Shown in pieces: positions 1-5,850 of a stretch of DNA of 10,407 nt. Within the stretch, counting starts at the first letter, position 1. Every line of letters starts with the position of its first letter. The notes under the pieces were generated by a model that had not been told where the DNA came from, searched no databases, and saw only the letters and a program-made list of their open reading frames with translations. The translations under genes and the position numbers were made by a program. This stretch comes from Candidatus Dormiibacterota bacterium (GTDB lineage Bacteria > Chloroflexota > Dormibacteria > Dormibacterales > Dormibacteraceae), in NCBI GenBank assembly GCA_003151665.1, contig PLYD01000286.1, forward strand, positions 1 to 10,407. Reading direction: 5' to 3'.

Positions 1-1
1 C

Positions 2-1666
2 ACCACCGCGGCGACCAACACCGCGGCCAAGACCGCGGAGGTGGAACCAGACGCGGTGGCCGGCAACAACTCTGCATCGGCGACGGTGACCGGGCAGGCT
101 GCCGACATCACACTCGCCAAGACGGTGTCGAGCCCGGCAGTGCCGCTGGGGTCTAACGCCACCTTCGTGGTGACAGCCACCAACAACGGTCCGAGCAACG
201 CCACCGGAGTCCAGGTCACCGACGTCTTGCCCGCCGGCCTTACGTTCGTCTCGGCGGCGCCGAGCATGGGCACCTATACAGCTGGAACGGGGCTGTGGAA
301 CATCGGCGCTCTGGCCAACGGGTCGAGCGCCACCCTCTCGATCATCGCGACCGTGACCAGCACCTCGGCGACCACGAACACCGCGACGAAGACCGCTGAG
401 GACCAGACCGACCCTGTGGCCGGCAACGATTCGGCCTCGGCGACAGTAACCGGTGCGTCGGCAGACATCAGCGTGACCAAGAAGGTCAATCGCGTTACGC
501 CCAGCTTCGGTCAGAACGTGACGTACACGCTCGTCGCGAACAACCTCGGCCCCTCTACCGCCACTGCCGTTCGTCTGCGCGACGTGCTTCCCGCGGGCGT
601 CCGGTTTGTCAGTTACACGGCCACCCAGGGAACGTATAACCAGGCGACTGGCATCTGGAATATCGGGACGATGGTCAATGGGAGCACCGTCACGCTGTCA
701 ATGGTGGTGCAGGTCAAGGCGAGCGGAGCAATCATCAACAAAGTCACCACAATCCCCGGGAACTACTTCGATCCGAACCTGTCCAACAACGTGGCGAGCG
801 CGAAGATGGTGGCCGGCCTGCCCGGCCTGCCCAATACTTCAGCTCCGGAAGGAACTGCTGGCGGTGCGACTCCGAATGCGCCTCGGAACGTCATGGGCAT
901 GCTGCTCGCGATCCTGACCGTGGTGGCCGCCCTCGGAGCGCTGAGCCTGGCCGGCGTAGGACGCCGGCGCAACAGGACCCGATTCGGGGATCGCCGTGCA
1001 AGGAGCAGCCGCCGCCAGGGTCCTGGACGACTCGCCTTCGGCCTGCTCTCGGTTCTGCTCAGCGTCGCCCTCGCGTCGCTTGTGGTCGCTGTTCCAGCGT
1101 CGCACCCGCCGGCGTTGGCCGGCCTACCCCCCGGCACGCAGCTGATTGGCGACACGGTCGTTACGGTGGCGCCCCCTGCGCCGCCCAAGGGCCACAGCTT
1201 CCATGTCGTTGCGGGCCCGATTACACCATCGCGCCTTCGCATCCCCTCGATCGGAGTGGATGCCTGGATCGGCGCGGTCGGCCTGCGCAGCGACGGCTCC
1301 ATGGATGTTCCTGACAATCTCTGGACCTCGTCGTGGCTGGCAACAGGGCCCAGGCCTGGGCAGGCCGGCAATGCCGTGATCGCAGGCCATCGAGGAGTTG
1401 GCTCCCCTGCCCTTTTCAGCCACCTCGAGAGATTGCAGCAAGGCGCGCGGATTTACGTCTCCGATGCCGCGGGTAACGAGGTGGTTTATGTCGTGACCCG
1501 AGTGGCGTCGCTCGATCTGAGCCTGTCGACCGACGTCGCGGTGTTCGGACCCACTACCGCCCAGCAGCTGGTCCTGATCACATGCTTCGGCCAGTACATG
1601 GATACCGCGCGCACCTATGATCACCGCCTGGTCGTGTTCAGCCGGCCGCTTACGCCGCCCTACTGA
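2..1666 (+). CDS. DUF11-repeat surface protein fused to its own class E/F-like sortase (5' partial)
   Basis: The frame is open to the left edge, so the start lies outside; 554 residues are visible (numbered from base 2). Residues 1-33 are the end of one DUF11 repeat, and two full repeats start at residues 34 and 154 (ADI.. beginnings, conserved DVLPAG). An LPNTS motif at 276-280, a hydrophobic span at about 296-318 and an Arg-rich tail look like a complete cell-wall sorting signal. No stop follows: a basic linker leads to a second span (about 344-366) and a sortase domain with LRIPSIGV, catalytic His463 (AGHRG), Cys528 (LITCFG) and Arg542 (DHRLVVFS). DUF11 regions are wall-exposed stalks. Sortases cleave LPxT-type signals and transfer the protein to a nucleophile at the outer membrane face. 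Seen: the fusion and catalytic triad. Inferred: self-anchoring. LPNTS has Ser where Gly is usual, so recognition is uncertain. Confidence 0.88.
   Translation, partial: TTAATNTAAKTAEVEPDAVAGNNSASATVTGQAADITLAKTVSSPAVPLGSNATFVVTATNNGPSNATGVQVTDVLPAGLTFVSAAPSMGTYTAGTGLWNIGALANGSSATLSIIATVTSTSATTNTATKTAEDQTDPVAGNDSASATVTGASADISVTKKVNRVTPSFGQNVTYTLVANNLGPSTATAVRLRDVLPAGVRFVSYTATQGTYNQATGIWNIGTMVNGSTVTLSMVVQVKASGAIINKVTTIPGNYFDPNLSNNVASAKMVAGLPGLPNTSAPEGTAGGATPNAPRNVMGMLLAILTVVAALGALSLAGVGRRRNRTRFGDRRARSSRRQGPGRLAFGLLSVLLSVALASLVVAVPASHPPALAGLPPGTQLIGDTVVTVAPPAPPKGHSFHVVAGPITPSRLRIPSIGVDAWIGAVGLRSDGSMDVPDNLWTSSWLATGPRPGQAGNAVIAGHRGVGSPALFSHLERLQQGARIYVSDAAGNEVVYVVTRVASLDLSLSTDVAVFGPTTAQQLVLITCFGQYMDTARTYDHRLVVFSRPLTPPY
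101..817 (+). repeat. Tandem DUF11-coding repeats, 360-bp period
   Basis: Two in-frame units start at 101 and 461, each about 120 codons, and the tail of a third upstream unit is visible at 2-100. The unit ends (about 14-94 and 374-454) remain similar at the nucleotide level, including the shared segments encoding VAGN and SASATVTG. The last unit is more diverged and runs into the sorting-like signal. This suggests stalk growth by unit duplication; the number of units upstream cannot be seen. Confidence 0.75.
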
Positions 1667-1766
1667 TCAGAACGATCGACTCACGATGATCACACGATGA
1701 CGATGCGGTGTCGCGCAAAGACGGCAGACGCGGCATCGACAGCAATCAATATCGAAAGGAGCCGGC

Positions 1767-1865
1767 GTGAGTGCATTGCAGAACCTCTTGGTCGACGAGA
1801 CCGACGACCTTGCCAAAACGTTGTCAGGCGGTTCAGCCACCGATGTCGACTCAAGTACTACATGA
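1767..1865 (+). CDS. Candidate 32-residue small peptide with double-glycine motif
   Basis: A GTG start at 1767 follows AAAGGAG (1755-1761) at a 5-nt spacing, one of the best Shine-Dalgarno sequences in the window. The product is an acidic, Ser/Thr-rich peptide. Its first 19 residues could form an amphipathic helix (SALQNLLVDETDDLAKTL). Gly21-Gly22 follow, with Leu at -4 and Leu at -8 from the possible cleavage site, then a tail SATDVDSSTT. This partly resembles double-glycine leaders of exported peptides. There is no cysteine, so an ordinary lanthipeptide core is ruled out, and no maturation or transport gene is nearby. I recognise no family. It could equally be a leader peptide, a gene remnant or a chance ORF behind a purine-rich run. 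Confidence 0.35.
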   Translation: MSALQNLLVDETDDLAKTLSGGSATDVDSSTT

Positions 1866-1888
1866 ACTACTACGTGACTTGATGACTT

Positions 1889-1900
1889 GCGGTTAACCGC
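1889..1900. promoter_or_regulatory. Perfect 12-bp palindrome GCGGTTAACCGC
   Basis: The two 6-bp arms, GCGGTT and AACCGC, are complementary with no spacer. The site lies just after the small ORF and about 245 bp before the antiporter gene. A dyad of this length in non-coding DNA could be a dimeric regulator site. No matching regulator gene or promoter boxes were identified, so the role is a guess. Confidence 0.3.
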
Positions 1901-2143
1901 TCGCCGCCACATGTACAAAAAATAGCGTGCCGAATTCTCGGAATGCGGGTGCGAACTGTCAACTGGCGTCGTGTTTCCCCGCTCCCGCAGGTCCAGATCA
2001 AAAGGCTGGCGAAGGTTCCCACCAGCCCGGCGATAATTGGGTTCGTTGGAGAATGGCGACGCGTCACGCTACCTGTAGTGACCTGGGAACCTGCCTCTAG
2101 AAATGCATCGGAGGGGGGCTCGGAAAATCGGCACTAACGGCGG

Positions 2144-3226
2144 ATGGCCGGCGTGGCCCGCGCGTCGGCGGGTGAGGTAATGGCGCACCTCGGCCTTCCT
2201 GTCCTCGGAGGTGTGTTCATCGTCTCGTCGGGTGCCATCTGGTTCGCCGGCATCCAGCTTTCAAAAACCACCGACGAGATCGACTCCCGATTTGGGCTAG
2301 GGGAAGCGCTTGGCGGCCTGATCCTGCTGGCGTTCGCCACCAATCTGCCCGAGATCGCGATCGTGAGCGCGGCGGCGGTGCAGCACAACTTCGACATCGC
2401 CACCGGCAACATCCTGGGCGGCATCGCCATCCAGACCTTGGTACTGGTGGCGCTCGACGGTTTCGGAGTCCCTCGCCGCCCCCTGACCAACGTCACCGCG
2501 TCCCTGGTGCAAGTGCTGGAGGGAACGCTCGTGATCGCCGTGCTGGCGGTGGCGATTGGGGCGTTCCTGCTCCCCAAAAATGTGGTCGTAGCCCGCATCG
2601 ACCCGAGCGCGCTCCTGATCGTCCTGCTGTGGATCGGCGGTCTGTACATCGTCTGGCGTGCCAGCAAGAGCCTTCCCTGGAAGGCAATCGGTGGCGCCGG
2701 GCCGGATGCCGGCGCCCGCCGCCGGGCGAAAGCCCGCAAACCGCGATCGACGAGGGTCACCCTTGGCATCTTTGCCGGCGCAGGCCTGGTCACGCTTGCC
2801 GCCGGAGTTCTAGTCGAGGCAAGCGGCAGCGCCATTGCCGCGCAAATCCATTTGAGCGGTGCGGTGTTCGGCGGGACTGTGCTCGCGGCCGCGACTGCGC
2901 TCCCAGAGCTCTCCACCGGGCTGGCCGCCGTCCACATCGAGGATTTCGAGCTCGCCGTCAGCGACATCTTCGGTGGCAACGCTTTTCTTCCCGTGCTTTT
3001 CTTCCCTGCCACCCTCATCGCGGGCCAGTCGGTGCTTGGCAGCGCGGCCAAGACCGACGCCTTCTTGGCAGTGCTGGGAATCCTGCTGACCGCTGTTTAC
3101 ATCGCTGGGCTGGTCATTCGCCCGAGAAAGCAGTACCTGCGGCTCGGCCCGGACTCGTTGCTGGTCCTGGTTCTTTACGTCGTGGGCATCGCCGGAATGG
3201 TGGTGATCAGCCAGTCCGCCAATTGA
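2144..3226 (+). CDS. CaCA-family (Na+/Ca2+ exchanger-like) membrane antiporter
   Basis: This 360-residue hydrophobic protein has the two inverted alpha-repeats of the CaCA superfamily, which exchange Ca2+ or similar cations against Na+ or H+ across the cytoplasmic membrane. Repeat 1 (about 52-105) has FATNLPEIA with Glu70, then TGNILGG. Repeat 2 (about 240-295) has AATALPELSTG with Glu255, then SDIFGGNAF. A basic hydrophilic loop (about 185-205) separates the halves, as usual. Both acidic ion-binding glutamates are present, but the normal GSN signature after repeat 1 reads GGI, so transport selectivity may differ. The start is uncertain: an in-frame TAA lies at 2135, and neither ATG 2144 nor ATG 2180 (preceded by GGTGAGG, very close) has an ideal ribosome binding site. 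The gene appears monocistronic and converges on the csbD-like gene. Family call firm, substrate unknown. Confidence 0.88.
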   Translation: MAGVARASAGEVMAHLGLPVLGGVFIVSSGAIWFAGIQLSKTTDEIDSRFGLGEALGGLILLAFATNLPEIAIVSAAAVQHNFDIATGNILGGIAIQTLVLVALDGFGVPRRPLTNVTASLVQVLEGTLVIAVLAVAIGAFLLPKNVVVARIDPSALLIVLLWIGGLYIVWRASKSLPWKAIGGAGPDAGARRRAKARKPRSTRVTLGIFAGAGLVTLAAGVLVEASGSAIAAQIHLSGAVFGGTVLAAATALPELSTGLAAVHIEDFELAVSDIFGGNAFLPVLFFPATLIAGQSVLGSAAKTDAFLAVLGILLTAVYIAGLVIRPRKQYLRLGPDSLLVLVLYVVGIAGMVVISQSAN

Positions 3227-3271
3227 TGTCCGGCGCACTGGGTCCTGCGACTTCGGAACGATAGCCGGAGA

Positions 3272-3427
3272 TTAACGACCGCCCTCGCGCACGTCCCCTT
3301 TCACGTCGCGGACGGTGCGCTTGAGGTTCCCTACCGCCTGCCTCGCCTTGCCTTTTGTCTCCAAGCCGCGGTCGCCAGTGACCTTGCCCTTGATCTCTTC
3401 CGCCTTGCCACGAACCTGGTCTTTCAT
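3272..3427 (-). CDS. CsbD-like stress-response protein
   Basis: ATG at 3427 on the minus strand is preceded by AAGGAG (3434-3439) at about 6 nt, and TAA ends the frame at 3272. The 51-residue hydrophilic product has the CsbD pattern of helical repeats: KDQVRGKAEEIKGKVTG (2-18), then LETKGKARQAVG (22-33) and KRTVRDVKGDVREGG. CsbD-family proteins are small, abundant, largely unstructured or helical, and often induced by general stress. Their biochemical role is not established. The gene is slightly shorter than typical members (about 55-70 residues). It converges with the antiporter gene across a 45-bp gap and is divergent from the downstream helical-protein gene across 205 bp. No clear stress sigma-factor promoter was found upstream. 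Confidence 0.85.
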   Translation of the reverse strand: MKDQVRGKAEEIKGKVTGDRGLETKGKARQAVGNLKRTVRDVKGDVREGGR

Positions 3428-3632
3428 GAAGATCTCCTTGAGAGTGAGTCTGAGACGCCAATGTGAGCCAGTTTTACAGATGTCGTTCTACGGGCTTAAG
3501 CGAAAGAAAATCAGCAACTTTCTCTAATTGCTGGCGCACCGAACTTTTCGCCTGCGGGGTCATGGTTTGACTTGAGACCTCCGAGTTTTAGTTGCTGACA
3601 CTATTACGCGCGAGCCGGTAATAAGGAGGCAA
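3428..3632. other. Divergent intergenic region, promoters expected
   Basis: These 205 bp separate the minus-strand csbD-like gene from the plus-strand 122-residue gene, so both promoters should lie here. TTGACT at about 3567-3572 could be a -35 element for the rightward gene, but no well-spaced -10 was found. A weak GAAAG/CTTTC inverted repeat lies near 3500-3525. Nothing else is recognisable. Confidence 0.35.
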
Positions 3633-4001
3633 ATGGCGCGGATCATCCCAAAGCAGCGCCGCCAAACTAAGGCCGACACCGGCGGTGGGTCTAGCGTTTC
3701 GACTCAACTGATAAGCGCGAAGCATGTCCGAGACGAGGCCACGCTGACGCAAGTTCTCTACATGGTCCGGCTCTATGCCGAGATCTTGGCCATGGATGAG
3801 ACGATTATCAAACGCATTCGGCAACTCGTTGGCTCGCAGTCAGATGAGAGCGACCGTGAGGGCAGCCAGTACAACATGACGCTTGTCCTCGCTGAGTTGG
3901 AAAAGGTCGGCCAACGCATCGCCTATTGGAATGCCCGGCTGCGTTCCTTGCTCAAGGGGCAATTGTCACCTTCTGCATCGCGGCCGGCCTCCAAGGCCTG
4001 A
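3633..4001 (+). CDS. Small helical protein of unknown function
   Basis: ATG 3633 follows a consensus AAGGAGG (3623-3629) at a 3-nt spacing, so translation is well supported. The 122-residue product has a basic N-terminus (RIIPKQRRQTK), a polar Gly/Ser stretch, and two predicted helical segments: about 35-67 (EATLTQVLYMVRLYAEILAM.., ending RIRQLV) and about 82-108 (MTLVLAELEKVGQRIAYW..LRSLL). A polar QSDESDREGSQ linker separates them, and the tail is Ser/Ala/Pro-rich. There is no signal peptide, transmembrane span, cysteine or known catalytic motif. The pattern suggests a soluble helical hairpin or coiled-coil oligomer. The YihY/BrkB-like gene starts 19 bp downstream on the same strand, so co-transcription is likely and a partner or regulatory role at the membrane is possible. 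I do not recognise the family. Confidence 0.75.
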   Translation: MARIIPKQRRQTKADTGGGSSVSTQLISAKHVRDEATLTQVLYMVRLYAEILAMDETIIKRIRQLVGSQSDESDREGSQYNMTLVLAELEKVGQRIAYWNARLRSLLKGQLSPSASRPASKA

Positions 4002-4019
4002 CCAGTTGCGACCGATGGC

Positions 4020-4997
4020 GTGACGGGCCGCGTCGGGCGAGGTGTGGCCGGGACTCGGCCTCTGCTAATCCTCGCTATCAGATCGAACATCGACGAGCTT
4101 ATGAAATTGCCGCCGGGGCGGCTCTTCATGAAGATGGGCGAGGACAACGCCTTTAACTGGGCGGTGATACTCGCCTGGAACTTTCTACAGTCGCTGTTTC
4201 CGATTGCACTGGTGATGGCTGCTCTACTCGGCGTCGGCCTTGGGTACATCGGCGTCAGCTCCCACCAGGTCTACGGGACGATCGCGTCCATCGTCCCCGA
4301 CACGAACGCCCAAAAGGAGGTGCTCGCGACGCTGGACACATTCCAGAAGCAGAGCGGGATCTTCTTCCTGGTTGGGTTCGCCGGCCTGACCTGGAGCGGC
4401 GCCGGCCTCTTTCGGACCATGGAGCAGGCGTTCGCGGTCATTTACCACACCCGACAACGGCCGCTGATCAAAGGCATTGTCATGAGCGTCGGGATGGTGC
4501 TGCTGCTGACGGTCTTCGGGGGCCTGATGCTCGATTCGACCACTATCCTCGGCCTGTTGAACCAACTGCCCTACCTGCCGATGGTGCTCGCCAACGGGGC
4601 GGTCGACTTCGTGCTCCAGATCACGTTCGGCCTCGGACTTGGCTTCATGCTCTTCCTGGCCATCTACTACGTGGTGCCAAACCGGCGCCTGGACTGGGGG
4701 AAGGTGTGGGTGGGAGCCGCTATCGCTGGCGTTCTGGTCGAAGGCCTGTCGCTTATCTTTCCGCTCTATCTGAGACTGACCGGCGTCGGCTCAACCTTTG
4801 GCAAGACCTTTGGCATCCTCTTCCTGCTCATGATCTACTTCTACCTACTCGGTAACGTGACCATGATCGGGGTCGAAGTGAACTCCCTGCGCTTTCGGGT
4901 CCCGGTCGACCAGCCGCAGGGCAAAGAGTCGCTGGTGACTCCGGGCCAGGTGCGTGAGCCGGCGTCGCGACCACGTGCCAAGGCATGGCACAACTGA
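4020..4997 (+). CDS. YihY/BrkB-family (virulence factor BrkB-like) inner-membrane protein
   Basis: The product is a 325-residue polytopic membrane protein with the YihY/BrkB pattern. AVILAWNFLQSLFPIALVM (48-66) matches the conserved first core helix with its SLFP motif. TWSGAGLFRTMEQAFAVIY (124-142) matches the region usually reading s..l...l..aln.iy. YYVVPNRRLDWGKVWVGAAIAGVL (216-239) is the family signature, followed by FPLYL and the last helix ILFLLMIYFYLLGNVTMIGVEVN. About six core helices are predicted. The family was once misnamed RNase BN; its function is unsettled, with transport or envelope roles proposed. GTG 4020 has no clear ribosome binding site, and the first 27 residues look non-conserved, so ATG 4101 is a real alternative start. 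It follows the small helical-protein gene closely and probably shares its transcript. Confidence 0.88.
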   Translation: MTGRVGRGVAGTRPLLILAIRSNIDELMKLPPGRLFMKMGEDNAFNWAVILAWNFLQSLFPIALVMAALLGVGLGYIGVSSHQVYGTIASIVPDTNAQKEVLATLDTFQKQSGIFFLVGFAGLTWSGAGLFRTMEQAFAVIYHTRQRPLIKGIVMSVGMVLLLTVFGGLMLDSTTILGLLNQLPYLPMVLANGAVDFVLQITFGLGLGFMLFLAIYYVVPNRRLDWGKVWVGAAIAGVLVEGLSLIFPLYLRLTGVGSTFGKTFGILFLLMIYFYLLGNVTMIGVEVNSLRFRVPVDQPQGKESLVTPGQVREPASRPRAKAWHN

Positions 4998-5016
4998 AGG
5001 CCGACGAGAACGATCA

Positions 5017-5038
5017 GGAAGTAGCCCATCGGGCTTCC
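5017..5038 (+). terminator. Possible terminator hairpin after the YihY-like gene
   Basis: Nineteen bases after the YihY/BrkB-like stop codon, AGCCC-ATC-GGGCT forms a 5-bp stem, which GGA/TCC pairing can extend across a 3-nt bulge. There is no T-run behind it, only CTAAAGGG. It may act as a weak or GC-type terminator. Confidence 0.3.
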
Positions 5039-5052
5039 TAAAGGGCGGTTGG

Positions 5053-5067
5053 GATCGCGTCGCGATC
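5053..5067. promoter_or_regulatory. 15-bp inverted repeat GATCGCG-T-CGCGATC
   Basis: Perfect 7-bp arms flank a single central T. The near-absence of a spacer argues against an RNA hairpin and for a DNA dyad bound by a dimer. It lies in non-coding DNA 55 bp after the YihY-like gene and over 400 bp before the next plus-strand gene. No cognate protein is known from the window. Confidence 0.3.
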
Positions 5068-5500
5068 TTCGGCCCGCATGAGCAGCCGAATCAACCGCAA
5101 TCGGGTACGTGGTCGCCACACGCGCCACCGAAGCGCCAACCGTAGAGTCGTTCGCACTCATCCCACGATCTGGCGTGCCCCAAAACATTTGCAGCAACAA
5201 CAGAGTGGGCAGGACTCATCCCAGGGTCAGCTTTCGAAGACACCAGGCCGCCCGCAACCTCCCTCACAGCCTTGGACATCGGCCATGAAAGAGTTACGGC
5301 TTTTGTTCTTGAGGTTAAGCGACAGTGCCTTTGTCAGGCGGCAGGGACGCCGTCGAAAGACCGTCTCGTCCGCCTGACGCCATTGTGACCTTGGTCGTTG
5401 GAGCGCACTAGGCATGGGGCGCATCCGCTCCGGACGCTTTGCTGGCGAAGACCGAGGCTATTGCTGACGTTGTTATGGCAGGTGGAGCATCCTCGGTCGA

Positions 5501-5755
5501 GTGCAAGCTGCCTTCGATGCCACTGTTCTCAGGCAAGTCGCGTCCGAGATAAGCAACATCAAGGTCGAGTATCGTGGCGTCGTGTCGGAGGAGTCCATCG
5601 ACCTCTTCGCACGCCAATCGCTTCAAAACCTCTCCGATTCAAGGGTTCCGCAGTTCGTACCCCTGTTCGTCGGCCGGTTTACGCGCGAGCGACTTCAGCG
5701 GCTGACTGGGTTCCGGCCTCGCGGAGGATTCACTCAGCTGACGAGATCAGGTTAA
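5501..5755 (+). CDS. Three-helix-bundle dimerization-domain-like small protein
   Basis: The 84-residue product resembles, from memory, the N-terminal three-helix-bundle domain found in actinobacterial protein-tyrosine-phosphatase-like proteins and as short stand-alone proteins. Matching features are a first helix (about 7-20), SEESIDLFARQSLQNL (29-44), then the characteristic DSRVPQFVPLFVGRFTRERL (46-65). Such domains mediate dimerization; no catalytic domain follows here, since the frame stops after a short Gly/Arg-containing tail. GTG 5501 is the only usable start because an in-frame TGA lies at 5465. The nearest ribosome-binding-like sequence (GGTGGAG, 5481-5487) is rather far, so expression is uncertain and this could be a remnant. 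It converges on the ferredoxin end of the redox operon, with 95 bp between the stops. No functional tie to that operon is evident. Confidence 0.6.
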   Translation: MQAAFDATVLRQVASEISNIKVEYRGVVSEESIDLFARQSLQNLSDSRVPQFVPLFVGRFTRERLQRLTGFRPRGGFTQLTRSG

Positions 5756-5784
5756 CGAACCAACAGCTCCTAATCCAGGTTCGT
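5755..5784. terminator. Possible bidirectional hairpin between convergent genes
   Basis: ACGAACC (5755-5761) and GGTTCGT (5778-5784) are perfectly complementary 7-bp arms around a 16-nt loop. They sit between the ends of the three-helix-bundle gene and the redox operon. The position suits termination for both sides, but the loop is long and no T-run is present, so the call is tentative. Confidence 0.3.
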
Positions 5785-5800
5785 GAGCGGCACGACTAGC

Positions 5801-5812
5801 GTCGAGCTCGAC
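5801..5812. other. Perfect 12-bp palindrome GTCGAGCTCGAC
   Basis: This spacerless dyad lies 39 bp beyond the ferredoxin stop, followed at 5819-5824 by another GTCGAC-like element. Together with the 5755-5784 hairpin it makes the convergent gap rich in inverted repeats. It could contribute to 3'-end formation of the long minus-strand mRNA or be chance in GC-rich DNA. Confidence 0.25.
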
Positions 5813-5850
5813 ACCTAGGGTCGACCGGGCAACAACCAGTATTTGGTCTT

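Larger units (their letters stand above)
1667..2143. other. Intergenic region between sortase fusion and antiporter
   Basis: These 477 bp hold no convincing long gene on either strand. Listed separately are a 32-codon ORF with a strong ribosome binding site and a 12-bp palindrome. The stretch also has short AT-richer patches (around 1912-1925) and clustered short repeats: ACGATGA-type copies at about 1684-1705, and ACTAC(A/G)TGA copies with flanking TCAAGT/ACTTGA arms at about 1851-1882. A possible 25-codon Arg-rich leader starts at ATG 2103 and ends at TAA 2178-2180, overlapping the internal ATG 2180 of the antiporter gene. No riboswitch was recognised. Confidence 0.5.
4998..5500. other. Intergenic region with no convincing gene
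   Basis: In these 503 bp, the open frames on both strands encode low-complexity Arg/Ser/Pro-rich products with no motif or ribosome binding site. What stands out is a hairpin just after the YihY-like gene (5017-5038) and a perfect dyad at 5053-5067, both listed separately. A stretch of lower GC content lies around 5280-5320. No promoter for the small gene at 5501 could be assigned with confidence. Confidence 0.5.

Noticed and set aside
763..1371. A 202-codon minus-strand frame under the sortase fusion
   Set aside because: Its translation is low-complexity, and the plus strand has intact membrane spans and sortase motifs across the interval.
1697..1882. A 61-codon plus-strand frame overlapping the small ORF at 1767
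   Set aside because: It has no ribosome binding site and an Arg-rich random-looking product. The AAAGGAG sequence serves the GTG at 1767 in another frame.
2134..3051. A 305-codon open frame on the minus strand under the antiporter gene
   Set aside because: It is Ala/Ser/Pro/Thr-rich without motif or ribosome binding site and lies opposite a clear CaCA protein. High GC content creates such frames.
3229..3269. TCCGGC/GCCGGA inverted repeat between the antiporter and csbD-like stops as a terminator
   Set aside because: It has only 6-bp arms around a loop of about 29 nt with no T-run; likely by chance in GC-rich DNA.
5091..5279. A 62-codon minus-strand frame ending in a Cys/Gly-rich stretch
   Set aside because: It has no family resemblance, no good ribosome binding site, and lies in a gap with several equally unsupported frames.
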